Notes: generated from the sequence alone by a model not told the origin. 64,000 nucleotides of DNA from JAODBJ01 sp963782465 (GCA_963782465.1 CAWAJR010000001.1:124001-188000), one strand, 5' to 3'; counted from the first letter of the stretch, positions 8,522 through 18,198 are shown. Numbers and translations are program-made.

Positions 8522-9783
8522 TGCGACTCGTGCGCCGGGCTCTCCTGGCCGTGACGGTCGCCGCGTGCGTGCTGATGCCCCTCGCGGTACCGCTCGCCCC
8601 TACGACCGCCGCGCGCGCGAGTGTGGCAACGCCGGCCGGGCCGACGCCGGTGTTCGCCTATTACTACATCTGGTTCGACCCGTCGTCGTGGAACCGGGCC
8701 AAGTCCGACCTGCCGCTCCTCGGCAAGTATTCGAGCGACGACGCCAAGGTCATGCGCCAGCACGTGAAGTGGGCCAAGCAGGCAGGCATCGACGGGTTCA
8801 TCGTCAGCTGGAAGAACACCCCGACGCTCGACCGCCGGCTCGCGCTGCTCGTGCGCATCGCGCGCGCGGAGCACTTCTCGCTCGAGGTGATCTACCAGGG
8901 CCTCGACTTCCACCGGCGGCCGCTCCCCGTCGACCGGGTCGCGGCCGACTTCGAGTACTTCGCGCGGACCTACGCCGATCGGGAGCCGTTCCGGCGTTTC
9001 TCCAAGCCGCTGCTCATATGGTCAGGCACCTGGGAGTTCAGCGCCACCGACATCGCGCGGGTCACCGCGCTCGTGCGACCGCGCGTGATGGTCCTCGCCT
9101 CGGAGAAGAACGTCACCGGGTACGAACGCGTCGCCGACCTCGTCGACGGCGACGCGTACTACTGGTCGTCGGTCAACCCGACCACCAATCACGGGTATCT
9201 CGGCAAGCTGATCGACTTCTCGCAGGCGGTGCATCGCAACGGCGGGCTCTGGATCGCGCCCGCCGCGCCGGGCTTCGACGCGCGCAAGGTCGGTGGTACA
9301 TCGATCGTCGCCCGTGAGAACGGCACGACATTTCAGCGGGAACTCGCCGCCGCGAGCGCGTCGACGCCCGACGCGATCGGCGTGATCAGTTGGAACGAGT
9401 TCAGCGAGAACTCGTACATCGAACCGAGCGAGAAGACCGGGTACCGGTACCTCGACGTACTCGCGTCGTCGTTGGGGTTGCAGACGACCTTCCCCAGTAC
9501 GCAGATCGCATCCGACCCGACCGATTCCAGCTCACCGGGCACGGGCCTGCCGACGGGCTTGATCGTCGCGCCGATCGCGCTCGGCGCGGCCTTCTTCTCG
9601 ACGGTCGTCGTCGTCAGGCGAAATGGGTCGAGCCAACGGCGCGAAGAAAAACGCGCTCATCGCGAGGCGCGCCGGCGGCGAAAGGTCGGGGCGGCGCGCC
9701 GGCGGAACCGATCGGCGCGGCGGGGGCCGCGGCGCCAATGGCCGGAGCCGGCTCGCACCGGTGAAGGCGGCGACTGGCCGTGA
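8521..9783 (+). CDS. GH99-like (endo-alpha-mannosidase / WbsX-type) secreted anchored protein
   Basis: 420 residues. A signal peptide (1-33) is followed by AYYYIWFDPSSWNR, the typical opening of GH99/WbsX-like TIM-barrel domains. The family end motif VISWNEFSENSYIEPS lies near residue 290. Related proteins cut or modify mannose-rich chains, often in polysaccharide loci, but many are uncharacterised. A C-terminal helix (IVAPIALGAAFFSTVVVV) and a very Arg/Lys-rich tail of about 60 residues would anchor it with the tail inside the cell. GTG 8521 overlaps a TAG of the preceding gene. It converges on a second GH99-like gene whose stop lies 3 bases away. Confidence 0.75.
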   Translation: MRLVRRALLAVTVAACVLMPLAVPLAPTTAARASVATPAGPTPVFAYYYIWFDPSSWNRAKSDLPLLGKYSSDDAKVMRQHVKWAKQAGIDGFIVSWKNTPTLDRRLALLVRIARAEHFSLEVIYQGLDFHRRPLPVDRVAADFEYFARTYADREPFRRFSKPLLIWSGTWEFSATDIARVTALVRPRVMVLASEKNVTGYERVADLVDGDAYYWSSVNPTTNHGYLGKLIDFSQAVHRNGGLWIAPAAPGFDARKVGGTSIVARENGTTFQRELAAASASTPDAIGVISWNEFSENSYIEPSEKTGYRYLDVLASSLGLQTTFPSTQIASDPTDSSSPGTGLPTGLIVAPIALGAAFFSTVVVVRRNGSSQRREEKRAHREARRRRKVGAARRRNRSARRGPRRQWPEPARTGEGGDWP

Positions 9784-9785
9784 GG

Positions 9786-10823
9786 TCAGGTGGGAGGGGC
9801 GTCGTGCAGGTCGGTGAGGAACTGCGAAGTTCCGTTCGTGCCGCTCCAATCGCAGAGCGCGCCGGGCGGTGCCGGGTTCCGGCAACCCGAGGAGCTTTCG
9901 ACCGCAGTCCCCTCACCCCACTCGTTGTACGTCGTGATCAGTTGCCAGTGGGCTCCGGAAGCGTTCATCGTCGCGATGCTGTGCTGCCAGCGGGTGCGGT
10001 CCCGTACGAGGAACGTGCCGCTGCCGTATGCCGCACCCGACTTCCAGTAGCCGGGCGAGATGGAGTACGAGCCGTCGCCGGGAGCCTTCGAGAAGTTCTG
10101 GTCGGCCGACGCGGGCCCGTACTGGTGCCACCCCTCGACCAGCGGCGAGTTCTGGCAGGTCGAGTACTGCGGGAACACCTTGAGATCGAGGTAGATCGAC
10201 TCGCCGTACTTGTGGGCGAGGATCTTGCGGGCGCGCTTCCACCGGGTGACGGTGTGGCACCCCTTCGTATGGGTCGTGTCGTCGGCGTTGTACACGAACA
10301 CCACGAGTTGGTTGCCGTTCACTCGCAACAGGTTCGACCCGGGCCCGCCGTAGTTGGTCGAGATGTAATGGAGATCGGCCGCGATCTGGGCCGGCTTCGG
10401 GTTCGATATCCCTTCCGGTTCGTAGTAGGGCGCCCACGTGAATCCCGTACCGGCGGCACCTTGCATGAGTGCCGGCCAATGCTGGTCGGTCGTGGTCCCC
10501 TGGCCGAACCACGACGCGATGCCGGTGCTGATGCCGGCGTATTGCATGTCGAGCACTTGCGCATGCACCGTCGTCGCGTCGACTTGGTAGAAGCCACGAG
10601 CCGGTACGTAGTTCGTGAACGGGTTCTGGCCCTGTTGCGCCCATGCCTGGGGGAACCACGGGTAGTAGAAGGCGGCTCGAACGGAGCTCGACGCCGCGGG
10701 TGCAGGTCGCGTGCCGGCGGCGACGAACACGTTCGCGACCGCGACGACGAGGCAACAACGCATCGCGGTGACGAGCGCGCGACGCGCGCTCGACGAATGT
10801 CGCCGGCGACCCCCATCGTCCAT
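9786..10823 (-). CDS. Secreted GH99/GH71-like glycoside hydrolase
   Basis: 345 residues from ATG 10823. A basic N-terminus, a hydrophobic segment (CCLVVAVANVFVAAG) and an Ala-rich cleavage region form a signal peptide ending near residue 43. The mature domain opens with AAFYYPWFPQAW and ends with ITTYNEWGEGTAVESS, the same architecture as the convergent gene at 8521 (AYYYIWF ... SWNEFSENSY), but the sequences are distant and it lacks a C-terminal anchor. An endo-acting mannan or glucan hydrolase is the likely role; the substrate is unknown. The start is supported by its position upstream of the signal peptide; an internal ATG 7 codons before the hydrophobic core is an alternative. It is divergent from a phosphoesterase gene. 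Confidence 0.7.
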   Translation of the reverse strand: MDDGGRRRHSSSARRALVTAMRCCLVVAVANVFVAAGTRPAPAASSSVRAAFYYPWFPQAWAQQGQNPFTNYVPARGFYQVDATTVHAQVLDMQYAGISTGIASWFGQGTTTDQHWPALMQGAAGTGFTWAPYYEPEGISNPKPAQIAADLHYISTNYGGPGSNLLRVNGNQLVVFVYNADDTTHTKGCHTVTRWKRARKILAHKYGESIYLDLKVFPQYSTCQNSPLVEGWHQYGPASADQNFSKAPGDGSYSISPGYWKSGAAYGSGTFLVRDRTRWQHSIATMNASGAHWQLITTYNEWGEGTAVESSSGCRNPAPPGALCDWSGTNGTSQFLTDLHDAPPT

Positions 10824-10941
10824 GCGCCGCGATCGTACGCACCGGCAGGTGCCGGCGCTCCTGCTTCTTTGCTTCGTCGTACGCGCCGACCGGCGACGTC
10901 GGCGAGAACACTGGTCCGGTTCTGAAGTCGGAGGCGAACCG

Positions 10942-12333
10942 ATGCGGCGCATGTTGATCGCGATGGCGGTGGTGGCAGTGAGCTTCGGTGTCGGGATCTC
11001 GTCGGTCGCAGCACCGGTCGCCGCGAGCAAACTGATCGCGGCGCGCGGCCAGGTGGTGTGCAGCGCGCGGGGAACAGTCACGTTCACGCCCGGCTTGAAG
11101 ACGGCGAGCGCGTCGGTCGCGACGACCGTCGCCGCCAAGCTGACCTGCACGACCGGCACCACCGGTGCCGGCGGGGTCACGGTGGTCGGTGGCACGCTCA
11201 GCGCAACGGTTTCGAGCGCGCGCCTGTCTTGCGCGACGACCTCGCTCCCGCGAACCCACGCGACGGTGCACTGGAACTCGACCGGCGGCTCGGTGAAGCC
11301 GACCAAACTGAATTGGTCGGCGGGAACGTTGCACGTCGGCTCGGCCGCCGGCTTCGACTTCCCCGGTTCGGGAACCGCGGTCGCGAAACGTTCGTACGCC
11401 GGAACGCAGGCTGCGTTGCACATCGTCGCCGACACCGCGACGGGATCGGCCTGCAGCGCGAAGAAGGGCTGGAAGGGATTCTCCTTCACGGGCACGCGCG
11501 GGACGTCGGCGTTGCTCGCATCGTCGGCGGCCCAGCCGGTGTGCGGGAACGCCGGCGCGCACCCGAACCGCTACTCGTCGGTCGTCGTCTTCGCGTTCGA
11601 GAACCGAACCTGGAGTGATGTCGGCGGCGCCGGCTTCGGTTCGTCGATGCCGTACCTGCACTCGCTGGCCCAACAGTGTGCCTACTTCACCGACTGGACC
11701 GAGACCGACACGGCGCAGAACAGCCTGACGCAGTACATCGGGCAGACAACCGGCGCTCGGCAGGCGGGAACGGTGAACGACTGCTCACCGTCGGCGACGT
11801 GCAGCACCACGGCCGACAACATCTTCCGCCAGGCGCGCTCTGCAGGCATCACCGCCATCGACTACGTAGAAGGCGCGACGAAGCCTTGCAGCGCGGCCGG
11901 GAACGCGGCGCGCCACGTTCCCGATCTCTACATGTGGAGTGCCGCCGACCGGGCCGCCTGCACGGCGCAGGTGCGGCCCTACAGCGAATTCAATCCGAAC
12001 CAACTTCCGAACTTCGCGTTCGTCACCCCGACCCTGTGCAACGACGGGCACGACTGCGGGAACTCGACCGTCGACAGCTGGGCGCAAAAGAACATCGCAC
12101 CGGTACTTTCCAGCGCGGCCTACAAGGCCGGGCACGTCGCCGTGTTCGTCTGGTACGACGAAGATCATCCGGTGCCGAACGTGTGGGTCACCCCGACTGC
12201 CGCGCCGGGCGGGCACAGCCTCTCGGGTGCCGGGTACGCCGGGACCCTGTCGGCATGGGAGTCGATGCTCGGCCTGCCGTGCCTCGCGAATGCCTGCAAC
12301 GCGCCGGCCATGCGGACGGCGGCGAACTCCTGA
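10942..12333 (+). CDS. Secreted phosphoesterase of the AcpA / phospholipase C family
   Basis: 463 residues from ATG 10942, with GGAGG 7 bases upstream. A signal peptide covers about 1-28. Residues about 30-190 are a Cys-containing, Thr/Gly-rich, probably beta-sandwich domain. The phosphoesterase part then begins with VVVFAFENRTWSDV, the divergent form of the ENHS motif. FTDWTETDTAQNSL, VFVWYDEDHPVPNVWV and GGHSLSGAGYAGT are later active-site regions. Several Cys pairs suggest disulfides outside the cell. This is the second such enzyme in 6 kb and, like the first, it is paired with a GH99-like gene. It has no C-terminal helix, so it may be released or wall-bound. Confidence 0.75.
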   Translation: MRRMLIAMAVVAVSFGVGISSVAAPVAASKLIAARGQVVCSARGTVTFTPGLKTASASVATTVAAKLTCTTGTTGAGGVTVVGGTLSATVSSARLSCATTSLPRTHATVHWNSTGGSVKPTKLNWSAGTLHVGSAAGFDFPGSGTAVAKRSYAGTQAALHIVADTATGSACSAKKGWKGFSFTGTRGTSALLASSAAQPVCGNAGAHPNRYSSVVVFAFENRTWSDVGGAGFGSSMPYLHSLAQQCAYFTDWTETDTAQNSLTQYIGQTTGARQAGTVNDCSPSATCSTTADNIFRQARSAGITAIDYVEGATKPCSAAGNAARHVPDLYMWSAADRAACTAQVRPYSEFNPNQLPNFAFVTPTLCNDGHDCGNSTVDSWAQKNIAPVLSSAAYKAGHVAVFVWYDEDHPVPNVWVTPTAAPGGHSLSGAGYAGTLSAWESMLGLPCLANACNAPAMRTAANS

Positions 12334-12353
12334 GCCTCCCCGTGACCGCGCCC

Positions 12354-13757
12354 TTACGGCGCGTTCGCCGAACCGACCGCGAAGACGGTCATCACGCCCG
12401 GCACACCCTTCAGCTCATGGTCGCCTCGCGGTGTCACTTCGATGCCCGAGCCGACGATGAGATCAACCACGGTGCGCGAGATGAAGATCTCTCGTGCCCC
12501 GGCGAGCGCCTCGATGCGCGCCGCGATGTGCACCGCCATACCGGCGATGTCGTCGCCGCGTACCTCCACTTCCCCGATGTGCAACCCGGAACGGATCTCT
12601 ACGCCGAGGTGAAGCAGTTCGTCGCGGATCGCCATCGCGGCCAGCACCGCTCGCGCCGGCCCGTCGAACGTCGCGACGACGCCGTCACCCGTCGTCTTCA
12701 CGAGACGGCCCTTGAACCGAACCAGTTGACGGCGGACGGCATCGTCGTGGCGGTCGAGCAACTGGCGCCACTTCCGCTCACCCATGCGCGCCAGGGTGTC
12801 GGTCGACCCGACGATGTCGGTGAAGAGGATGGTCGCCAGCATGCGGTCGGCGTTCGGGCCGCGCCGCTGGCCCGTGAGGAACTCTTCGACCTCGTCCATC
12901 ATCTCGTCGGTGTCGCCGACCCAGTAGAGACAGTCGTCGCCGGGAAGTTCGACGAGTCGCGCGTTCGGGATGTGCTCCGCGAGGTAGCGGCCGTGCCCGA
13001 CGCGAATGTCGCGGCTGTTGGTGCGGTGCAACACGAGCGTCGGCGATCGCACCAGACCGAGAAGGGGTCGGACGTCGGCGCGGTAGCCGATGTCGAGCAC
13101 CGCTCGGGCCGTCGCCGGGCTGGCGCCGCGACGACCGGCGCGGTCCCACCAATCGCGAAACGCGGGATCGCCGGCAACGGTCGGGGCCGCGAACGACAAG
13201 AAGTCGAGGCCGACGCTGGCACCCGACCCCGGTTCGACGTTGGCGGACAGGAAACGGTCGACGAGATGGTCGGGGATGCCGGCGGGATAGTCGGGCGCCC
13301 GGCGCATCCGGGCCGCGCCGTTGATCACGATCAACTTGGAAATGCGATCCGGGTGACTTGCCGCCAGCATGATCGCTTCGAGCGCCGAATCACGCGGCGC
13401 GAGCACCGACACGTACCGGCAACCGACAGCGTCGAGGACGGCGACCGCGTCTTGGGCCCACTGTTCCAAGGTCGGCGGGTCCGACGGCGACGTCGGGTCG
13501 GAGAGGCCGAGGCCGCGGGCGTCGAACTCGACGACCCGGCAGAACGAAGCGAGCCGAGCCTGCCAGCGCGACAGCGCCGGTTCTTCGTCGATGCTCTCCA
13601 TGGGGAGCAACGGGGCCGCCGGGTACCACAAGAGGGTTCCACCGGGACCGACATCGCCGATCACGCGATAGGCGATGTGGACGTCACCGGTCGTTGCGTA
13701 CCGAACGTCGACGGGCACCGACATCCAGTGTGGCACCGCGCCGGTCCAGCGGTACAA
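12354..13757 (-). CDS. Alpha/beta-hydrolase-class III nucleotidyl cyclase fusion
   Basis: 467 residues. Residues about 15-285 follow the alpha/beta-hydrolase fold (ATTGDVHIAYRVIGD, FDARGLGLSDP), but the nucleophile elbow reads VLAPRDSALEA instead of GxSxG, so hydrolysis is doubtful and a sensing role more likely. Residues about 300-460 are a class III cyclase: ILFTDIVGSTD and KTTGDGVVATF supply the two metal Asp residues, and GMAVHIAARIEAL is the transition-state region, with His where Asn is usual. The product (cAMP or cGMP) cannot be told. A second protein of this type starts at 63761. A Met at residue 12 is an alternative start. It converges with the phosphoesterase gene. Confidence 0.8.
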   Translation of the reverse strand: MYRWTGAVPHWMSVPVDVRYATTGDVHIAYRVIGDVGPGGTLLWYPAAPLLPMESIDEEPALSRWQARLASFCRVVEFDARGLGLSDPTSPSDPPTLEQWAQDAVAVLDAVGCRYVSVLAPRDSALEAIMLAASHPDRISKLIVINGAARMRRAPDYPAGIPDHLVDRFLSANVEPGSGASVGLDFLSFAAPTVAGDPAFRDWWDRAGRRGASPATARAVLDIGYRADVRPLLGLVRSPTLVLHRTNSRDIRVGHGRYLAEHIPNARLVELPGDDCLYWVGDTDEMMDEVEEFLTGQRRGPNADRMLATILFTDIVGSTDTLARMGERKWRQLLDRHDDAVRRQLVRFKGRLVKTTGDGVVATFDGPARAVLAAMAIRDELLHLGVEIRSGLHIGEVEVRGDDIAGMAVHIAARIEALAGAREIFISRTVVDLIVGSGIEVTPRGDHELKGVPGVMTVFAVGSANAP

Positions 13758-13786
13758 CCCGACGATCGGCGTAGTTTCGACGATCA

Positions 13787-15155
13787 GTGAAGACCGGGCG
13801 CAACAAGGCAGCTGTATCGCGCCACCAGGGGCCGTACCACCCCAGGACGGCGCAACGGCGGCGCGAGCACGGCCGCCTGCGCTTGCGCGACGCGTCGGCG
13901 ATGGCGATCGGCGGGATGATCGGGGGCGGGATCTTCTCCGTGCTCGGAGTGACGATCCAACTCGCAGGCCATCTCGCGTTCGTGTGCTTCATCCTGGCCG
14001 GCGCCGTCGCGCTGATGACGGCGCGCGGGTACGCCGGTCTCACGCTCCGAGCGAAGCGTTCCGGCGGGCCGTACGCGTACCTGCGGGAGGCCGGCCACCC
14101 GCAGCTCGCCGCGATCACGAGCTGGTTCCTCGTCCTCGGCTACGTGATCGCGCTGGCCGTCTACGCGTTCACCTTCGGTCATTACGTCGCCGGGGTTCTC
14201 GACCTCGGCGACCTCGCGGCCCGGATCGGCGCCATCTTCGTGCTCATCGCGTTCTGGGTCGTCAACACACGCGGGGTCGGGGCGTCGGTTGCGACCGAAG
14301 ACGGGGTCGTGCTGGTGAAGCTGCTCGTGCTCGCGTTGATCGCCGGGATCGGGCTCGCGTCGTGGTCGAACCACCGGCTCGCCCCGCTCGCGAGCAACGG
14401 GTACCTCGGGGTGTTCGTGGGCGCGGCATCGGTGTTCGTCGCGTACGAGGGTTTCGAGCTCTTGTCGTACGACTACGACGACTTCGAAACGCCCGAGCGC
14501 ACGTTGCCGCGCGCGTTGTACCTCTCGGTGATCGCCGTCGCGTTGGTCTACGTCGTGGTGACACTGGGCTCGCAGATGCTGGTGCCCGACCGGCTCATCG
14601 TCGCGCAGCGGGAAATCGCGTTCGCGGCCGTGGGGCAGAAGGCGTTGGGCGGTCTCGGCCGCTGGCTCGCTACCGGTGCCGCGGTGCTGGCGACGTCGTC
14701 GGCGATCAACGCGACGCTGTTCTCGACCGCCCGGCTGGTGCGCGACCTGAGCGACGCGCGTGAATTGCCCGAGTGGCTGGGCCGCGACACGCGCGGTGCT
14801 CCCGGTCACCGCGATGTTGTTGCTTGCGCTGTTCGGCGCCGCCTTCGCGATGCTGCCGACCATCGAGTCGATCCTCGCCTTCGGTTCGGCGACGTTCCTC
14901 GCGGTGTTCGGCCTCATCAACCATCTGTACGCCCGTATGGCCGACCGGCTCGTCGAGCGCGTGCTCGGGCACCTCGGGTCGATCGCGTGCGCCGGCGCGA
15001 TCGCGGTCGTGTTCGTGCAGCTCGCGACGCACGACCCGGCGGCGCTGGCACTCATCGCCGGCTGCCTCGCATCCGTCGCGGTGCTCCGGCTCGGCTTCGT
15101 CCGCTTCACACCGGCGAGAGACGCGCAACCCCGGCGCGAGGACCTGCCCACCTGA
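13787..15155 (+). CDS. APC-family amino acid permease (frameshifted near 14780)
   Basis: Residues 1-330 read in one frame: RLRDASAMAIGGMIGGGIFSVLG is the first-helix substrate motif of APC transporters, then AKRSGGPYAYLREA and about nine helices. After LPEWLG the sequence becomes nonsense, while the frame one base on (14760-15155) continues with AVLPVTAMLLLALFG and four more helices to a stop at 15155. The whole interval is one base too long for a single frame. The GGG at 14779-14781 is a good place for the extra base. Restored, the protein has about 455 residues, normal for the family. It is either an assembly indel or a recent pseudogene. The transported substrate is unknown. Confidence 0.75.
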
Positions 15156-15198
15156 CATCCCAGGTCCCCGCGCCGGCGAACGCTGCCGCACGGCGCGG

Positions 15199-16035
15199 TC
15201 AGGTCGGGGGCAGCGCCGTCGCGGCGATGATCTGCTCGAGGACCGAGTGATCGGGCAGCAACGGCGGCTCGAGTGTCGGTAGCTCGCGGATCCGGGCGAA
15301 CGCGCGGTCGATGAACGGGCCTTCGATCACCGGGCTGTGGCAGCTCGCGATCGTTTTGATGTCGAGGTTCTGCACCCGGTCGACGGACCGCCCGAACTTG
15401 TCCGGGTCGAGCATCGTCAGCCACGGGCTCACCGCTCCGAGCGCGAACATCCAAAGGCCTTCGTTCCAGAACGCCCGGTCGAGATCGGCGATCGCGGCAC
15501 CCGGGTCGGGTAACGGCGTCGCGAAGGTGTCGACGGCCCAGTAGAGGCCGGTCGTCGCGTCGAAGAGCCCGCGCGTGGTGGGTGAGTCGAACACGGGCGG
15601 TCGGAGCGCGAGCAACGTGCGATCGCCGGCGTCGAACGTTTCGCCGTCCATCACCCAGTGGCAGCGGTCAAGCGGGAAGTCGAAGCAATTCGTGTGGCGC
15701 TCGACCATCGCCCAGTTGCACACCAGCTTGGCGTTCGGGCACACGCTCATCGCCTCGTCGAGGTTGCCGGTGTGGTCGACGTCGTCGTGCGACAGGAAGA
15801 TCCAGCGGACGTCGTTCGGCTCGACGAGCGAGAACACGTCCGCCAGCCACTGCCGGCGGTTCGCCGGGGTACCGGTGTCGACGATCACCGGCTCCTGCCC
15901 GAGGATGACCATCGAGTTGATGTAGATGAACAACGGCTGGCCGAGCGCGGGTTGCACCTGGTGGATCACGTAGGTATCGGGCGCGACCTTGGTCGGCGGC
16001 ACGGAGATGGTCGGTGCGATCGGCGTGAACGTCAT
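15199..16035 (-). CDS. MBL-fold metallo-hydrolase (flavodiiron-like group)
   Basis: 278 residues, soluble. The metal site is LSHDDVDHTGNL (about 98-109), the H-x-D-x-D-H variant seen in flavodiiron-type and related MBL proteins, followed by later Asp and His ligands (YWAVDTFAT; ASCHSPVIEG). No flavodoxin domain follows, so it is not a full FprA protein. The reaction is unknown: thiolesterase, phosphodiesterase and oxygen-handling relatives all exist. It lies 118 bases downstream of the KAS III gene on the same strand, so co-transcription with acyl chemistry is possible. ATG 16035 has GGGAGC just upstream. Confidence 0.75.
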   Translation of the reverse strand: MTFTPIAPTISVPPTKVAPDTYVIHQVQPALGQPLFIYINSMVILGQEPVIVDTGTPANRRQWLADVFSLVEPNDVRWIFLSHDDVDHTGNLDEAMSVCPNAKLVCNWAMVERHTNCFDFPLDRCHWVMDGETFDAGDRTLLALRPPVFDSPTTRGLFDATTGLYWAVDTFATPLPDPGAAIADLDRAFWNEGLWMFALGAVSPWLTMLDPDKFGRSVDRVQNLDIKTIASCHSPVIEGPFIDRAFARIRELPTLEPPLLPDHSVLEQIIAATALPPT

Positions 16036-16153
16036 GTGCGCTCCCTCTTGGTGCCGGCGCCCGGCGAAAGGGCGTCGGTTTCGAACCAGGGGGAACGATG
16101 CCGCCCGGCGCGCATCGTTCGCGCGTCACCTGCCCGTCCGGCCGGGCCGCCGG

Positions 16154-17311
16154 TCAGAGCACGAGCGTCGAGTAGCCGTTCATTGCACCGTTGCCGGCTC
16201 CGATCCAGAGGAACGCGACGAGGTCGCCGTCGTGGACGCGACCCGCGCGGCGGTCCTCGTCGAGCAGGATGAGCGTGCACGAAGCCGACGTGTTGCCGTA
16301 GTGGTCGACACCGATGGGGACCCGCTCGGGCGGGAGCCCCAGCATCTCGATGGCCCGACGGACGACGACTCCATTGGCCTGGTGCAGGTACCAGCGGGCG
16401 ACGGAGCCGATGTCGAAATCGGTCCCGGTCAGTGGCTTGATCTTGGCCGGCCAGTCGTCCTGGAGCATCTGGAAGTTCCGCGTCATCAGCGGCGCGAAGA
16501 CCTCGGCGACCTTGACCCCGTCCATCAGGAACACGTTGTCGGAAAGGTTGGCGGCCGACGTGTGATGGAGGCAGCCTCCGGCCGGGTACGTCACCAGTTC
16601 GATGTCGGGATGGGTCTCGTGCCGCACCGAGAGCAGCCCCTTCGCCGGGCCGTCGGGATCTCGGGGCGACGACCGGAAGACGACCGCGCCGGCGCCGTCG
16701 GCGAACATCATGGGAGCGAGCCAACCCATGCCGCTCGGGTGGTGGTAGTAGGCGTCGTGGACATCGGGGCCGAAGTAGCCCGACGGGCAGTTGCTCGCCA
16801 CTACGAGCGCGGTGGCGGGCACTGAGCCGACGAGCGACTCGGCCGCGGTGCGGAAGCCCGATGCCAGGCCCGCGCAGCCGAGATTGTGGTGCACGAGCTC
16901 GACATCGCCGCGTAGACCGAGCTCGGTCATCACGAAGCGGAAGTGGTCCTGGCAGGAGATCGTGTCGGGCGTCGAGGTGATGTGAACGAACACGTCGATG
17001 TCGGCCGCGTCGACCCGGGCGTCCTCGAGCGCAGCACGGGCCGCGCGCACGGTGAGGTCGCCGTCGTAGATCCCGCCGTCGGCGCGGCTGCGCTTGCGGT
17101 ATCCGCCGAAGTCGTAGTCGAGCCGCCGTTCCTCGATGGCGAGGTGCCGAACGACCCACTCCGGTTCGAGCAGCCGCCCATCGGGCCGGGCGGGGCGCAG
17201 GTACTTGAGGATCTCTTCGTTGGAGACGCGGCGCTCGGGCAGGTACGACCCGACGCCCGCAACCGACACGGTCACTTGCGATGCCAACGCTGGAATCGTC
17301 GAAGTGTGCAT
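16154..17311 (-). CDS. KAS III-type beta-ketoacyl synthase (FabH/OleA superfamily)
   Basis: 385 residues from ATG 17311, which has AAGGGGGG 6 bases upstream; a GTG six codons earlier would lie before that site. The thiolase-fold triad is complete: Cys146 in NLGCAGLASGF, His in WYLHQANGV and Asn in HYGNTSASC. The enzyme condenses a thioester-bound acyl primer with an extender or a second acyl chain. The C-terminal half has the FabH type of glycine loop (GAGNGAMNG). It sits apart from any fatty-acid synthase operon, beside an MBL hydrolase, so a specialised ketone, lipid or signal synthesis is as likely as primary fatty-acid initiation. Confidence 0.85.
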   Translation of the reverse strand: MHTSTIPALASQVTVSVAGVGSYLPERRVSNEEILKYLRPARPDGRLLEPEWVVRHLAIEERRLDYDFGGYRKRSRADGGIYDGDLTVRAARAALEDARVDAADIDVFVHITSTPDTISCQDHFRFVMTELGLRGDVELVHHNLGCAGLASGFRTAAESLVGSVPATALVVASNCPSGYFGPDVHDAYYHHPSGMGWLAPMMFADGAGAVVFRSSPRDPDGPAKGLLSVRHETHPDIELVTYPAGGCLHHTSAANLSDNVFLMDGVKVAEVFAPLMTRNFQMLQDDWPAKIKPLTGTDFDIGSVARWYLHQANGVVVRRAIEMLGLPPERVPIGVDHYGNTSASCTLILLDEDRRAGRVHDGDLVAFLWIGAGNGAMNGYSTLVL

Positions 17312-17481
17312 TTGGGCCCCCCTTCGCACGGCGAGCGGAGCGCCCGCAGGCGATCACCTCTATTGAATGGCGGGCGAAGGGCGCGATGAAGAGGCGAACC
17401 GCAGTTCCGGTGCGCGCCCGGCAGGGGCGAAGGTACGAAACGGTGCGCGCGGTTCGAATCGGCGCACTGCCATACCGCGCA

Positions 17482-18198
17482 TCAGCCGGAGCTGGACCCC
17501 GGCGAGCCCGCGACCGCGTGACGTAGGCCGGCGAGTGCGAGGAGCCATCCTCCGGCGATGAGCCATCCGCTCACGACGTCGCTCAGCCAGTGGACTCCGA
17601 GGTAGACGCGGGACGCAGCGACGGTGAGCGCGATGGTGGCGGCGCCCGCGTCGGCGAGTGCTCGGCCGCGCTGCGATCGGAACCCGGTGGCGGCGACCAC
17701 GGCGAGCGCGGTGTAGCAGGCGACGGATTGCGCGGCATGGCCCGATGGGAACGCGGCACCGGTGGCCGCGACGAGACGATCGGCCGTGGCAGGGCGCGGC
17801 CGACCGACGATGTGCTTCACGATCGCGACGAGGATGGCAGTACCTATTGAGCTGAGTGCCACGAACAGCGCGTCGCCGACGCGGTGTCGAAGAACGAGGA
17901 ACGCCACCGCACCGAAGACCACCGGCGCGACGACCCACGCGCTGCCGAGCAGGGTGACGGCGCGCGCGATCGAAGACAGCCACCCCACTCGGTGTTGCAC
18001 GACGAAATCGAGCACGTGCCGATCGATGCGAACGACGACTTCGTTTTCGCGAACCGAATCGGCGAGCTTCAGGAGGATCGCGGCGAACGTCATCACCGTT
18101 CCAGCGATCAGGAAGAGCACCGCACGCCGAGAGGTTGGGCTCGCGGGCCGATGCACCATGCGTACGCATCGAACCACACGGCCCGACGCGGCGGGCAA
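17482..18198 (-). CDS. PAP2-family membrane phosphatase
   Basis: 238 residues with about six membrane helices. All three PAP2 signature motifs are present: KHIVGRPRP, FPSGHAAQ and SRVYLGVHWLSD. The two His and the Arg of these motifs form the vanadate-haloperoxidase-type active site, which faces outward in lipid phosphatases. Likely substrates are polyprenyl pyrophosphate, phosphatidate or phosphatidylglycerol phosphate. Undecaprenyl pyrophosphate recycling would fit the nearby glycan genes, but the family does not fix this. A Met at residue 14 (18159) is an alternative start. It is divergent from the fucosidase-like gene. Confidence 0.85.
   Translation of the reverse strand: MPAASGRVVRCVRMVHRPASPTSRRAVLFLIAGTVMTFAAILLKLADSVRENEVVVRIDRHVLDFVVQHRVGWLSSIARAVTLLGSAWVVAPVVFGAVAFLVLRHRVGDALFVALSSIGTAILVAIVKHIVGRPRPATADRLVAATGAAFPSGHAAQSVACYTALAVVAATGFRSQRGRALADAGAATIALTVAASRVYLGVHWLSDVVSGWLIAGGWLLALAGLRHAVAGSPGSSSG

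Noticed and set aside
16036..16153. TTCGAACC next to GC-rich stems between the MBL and KAS III genes, tRNA-like
   Set aside because: No acceptor stem, anticodon arm or D-arm could be formed around it.
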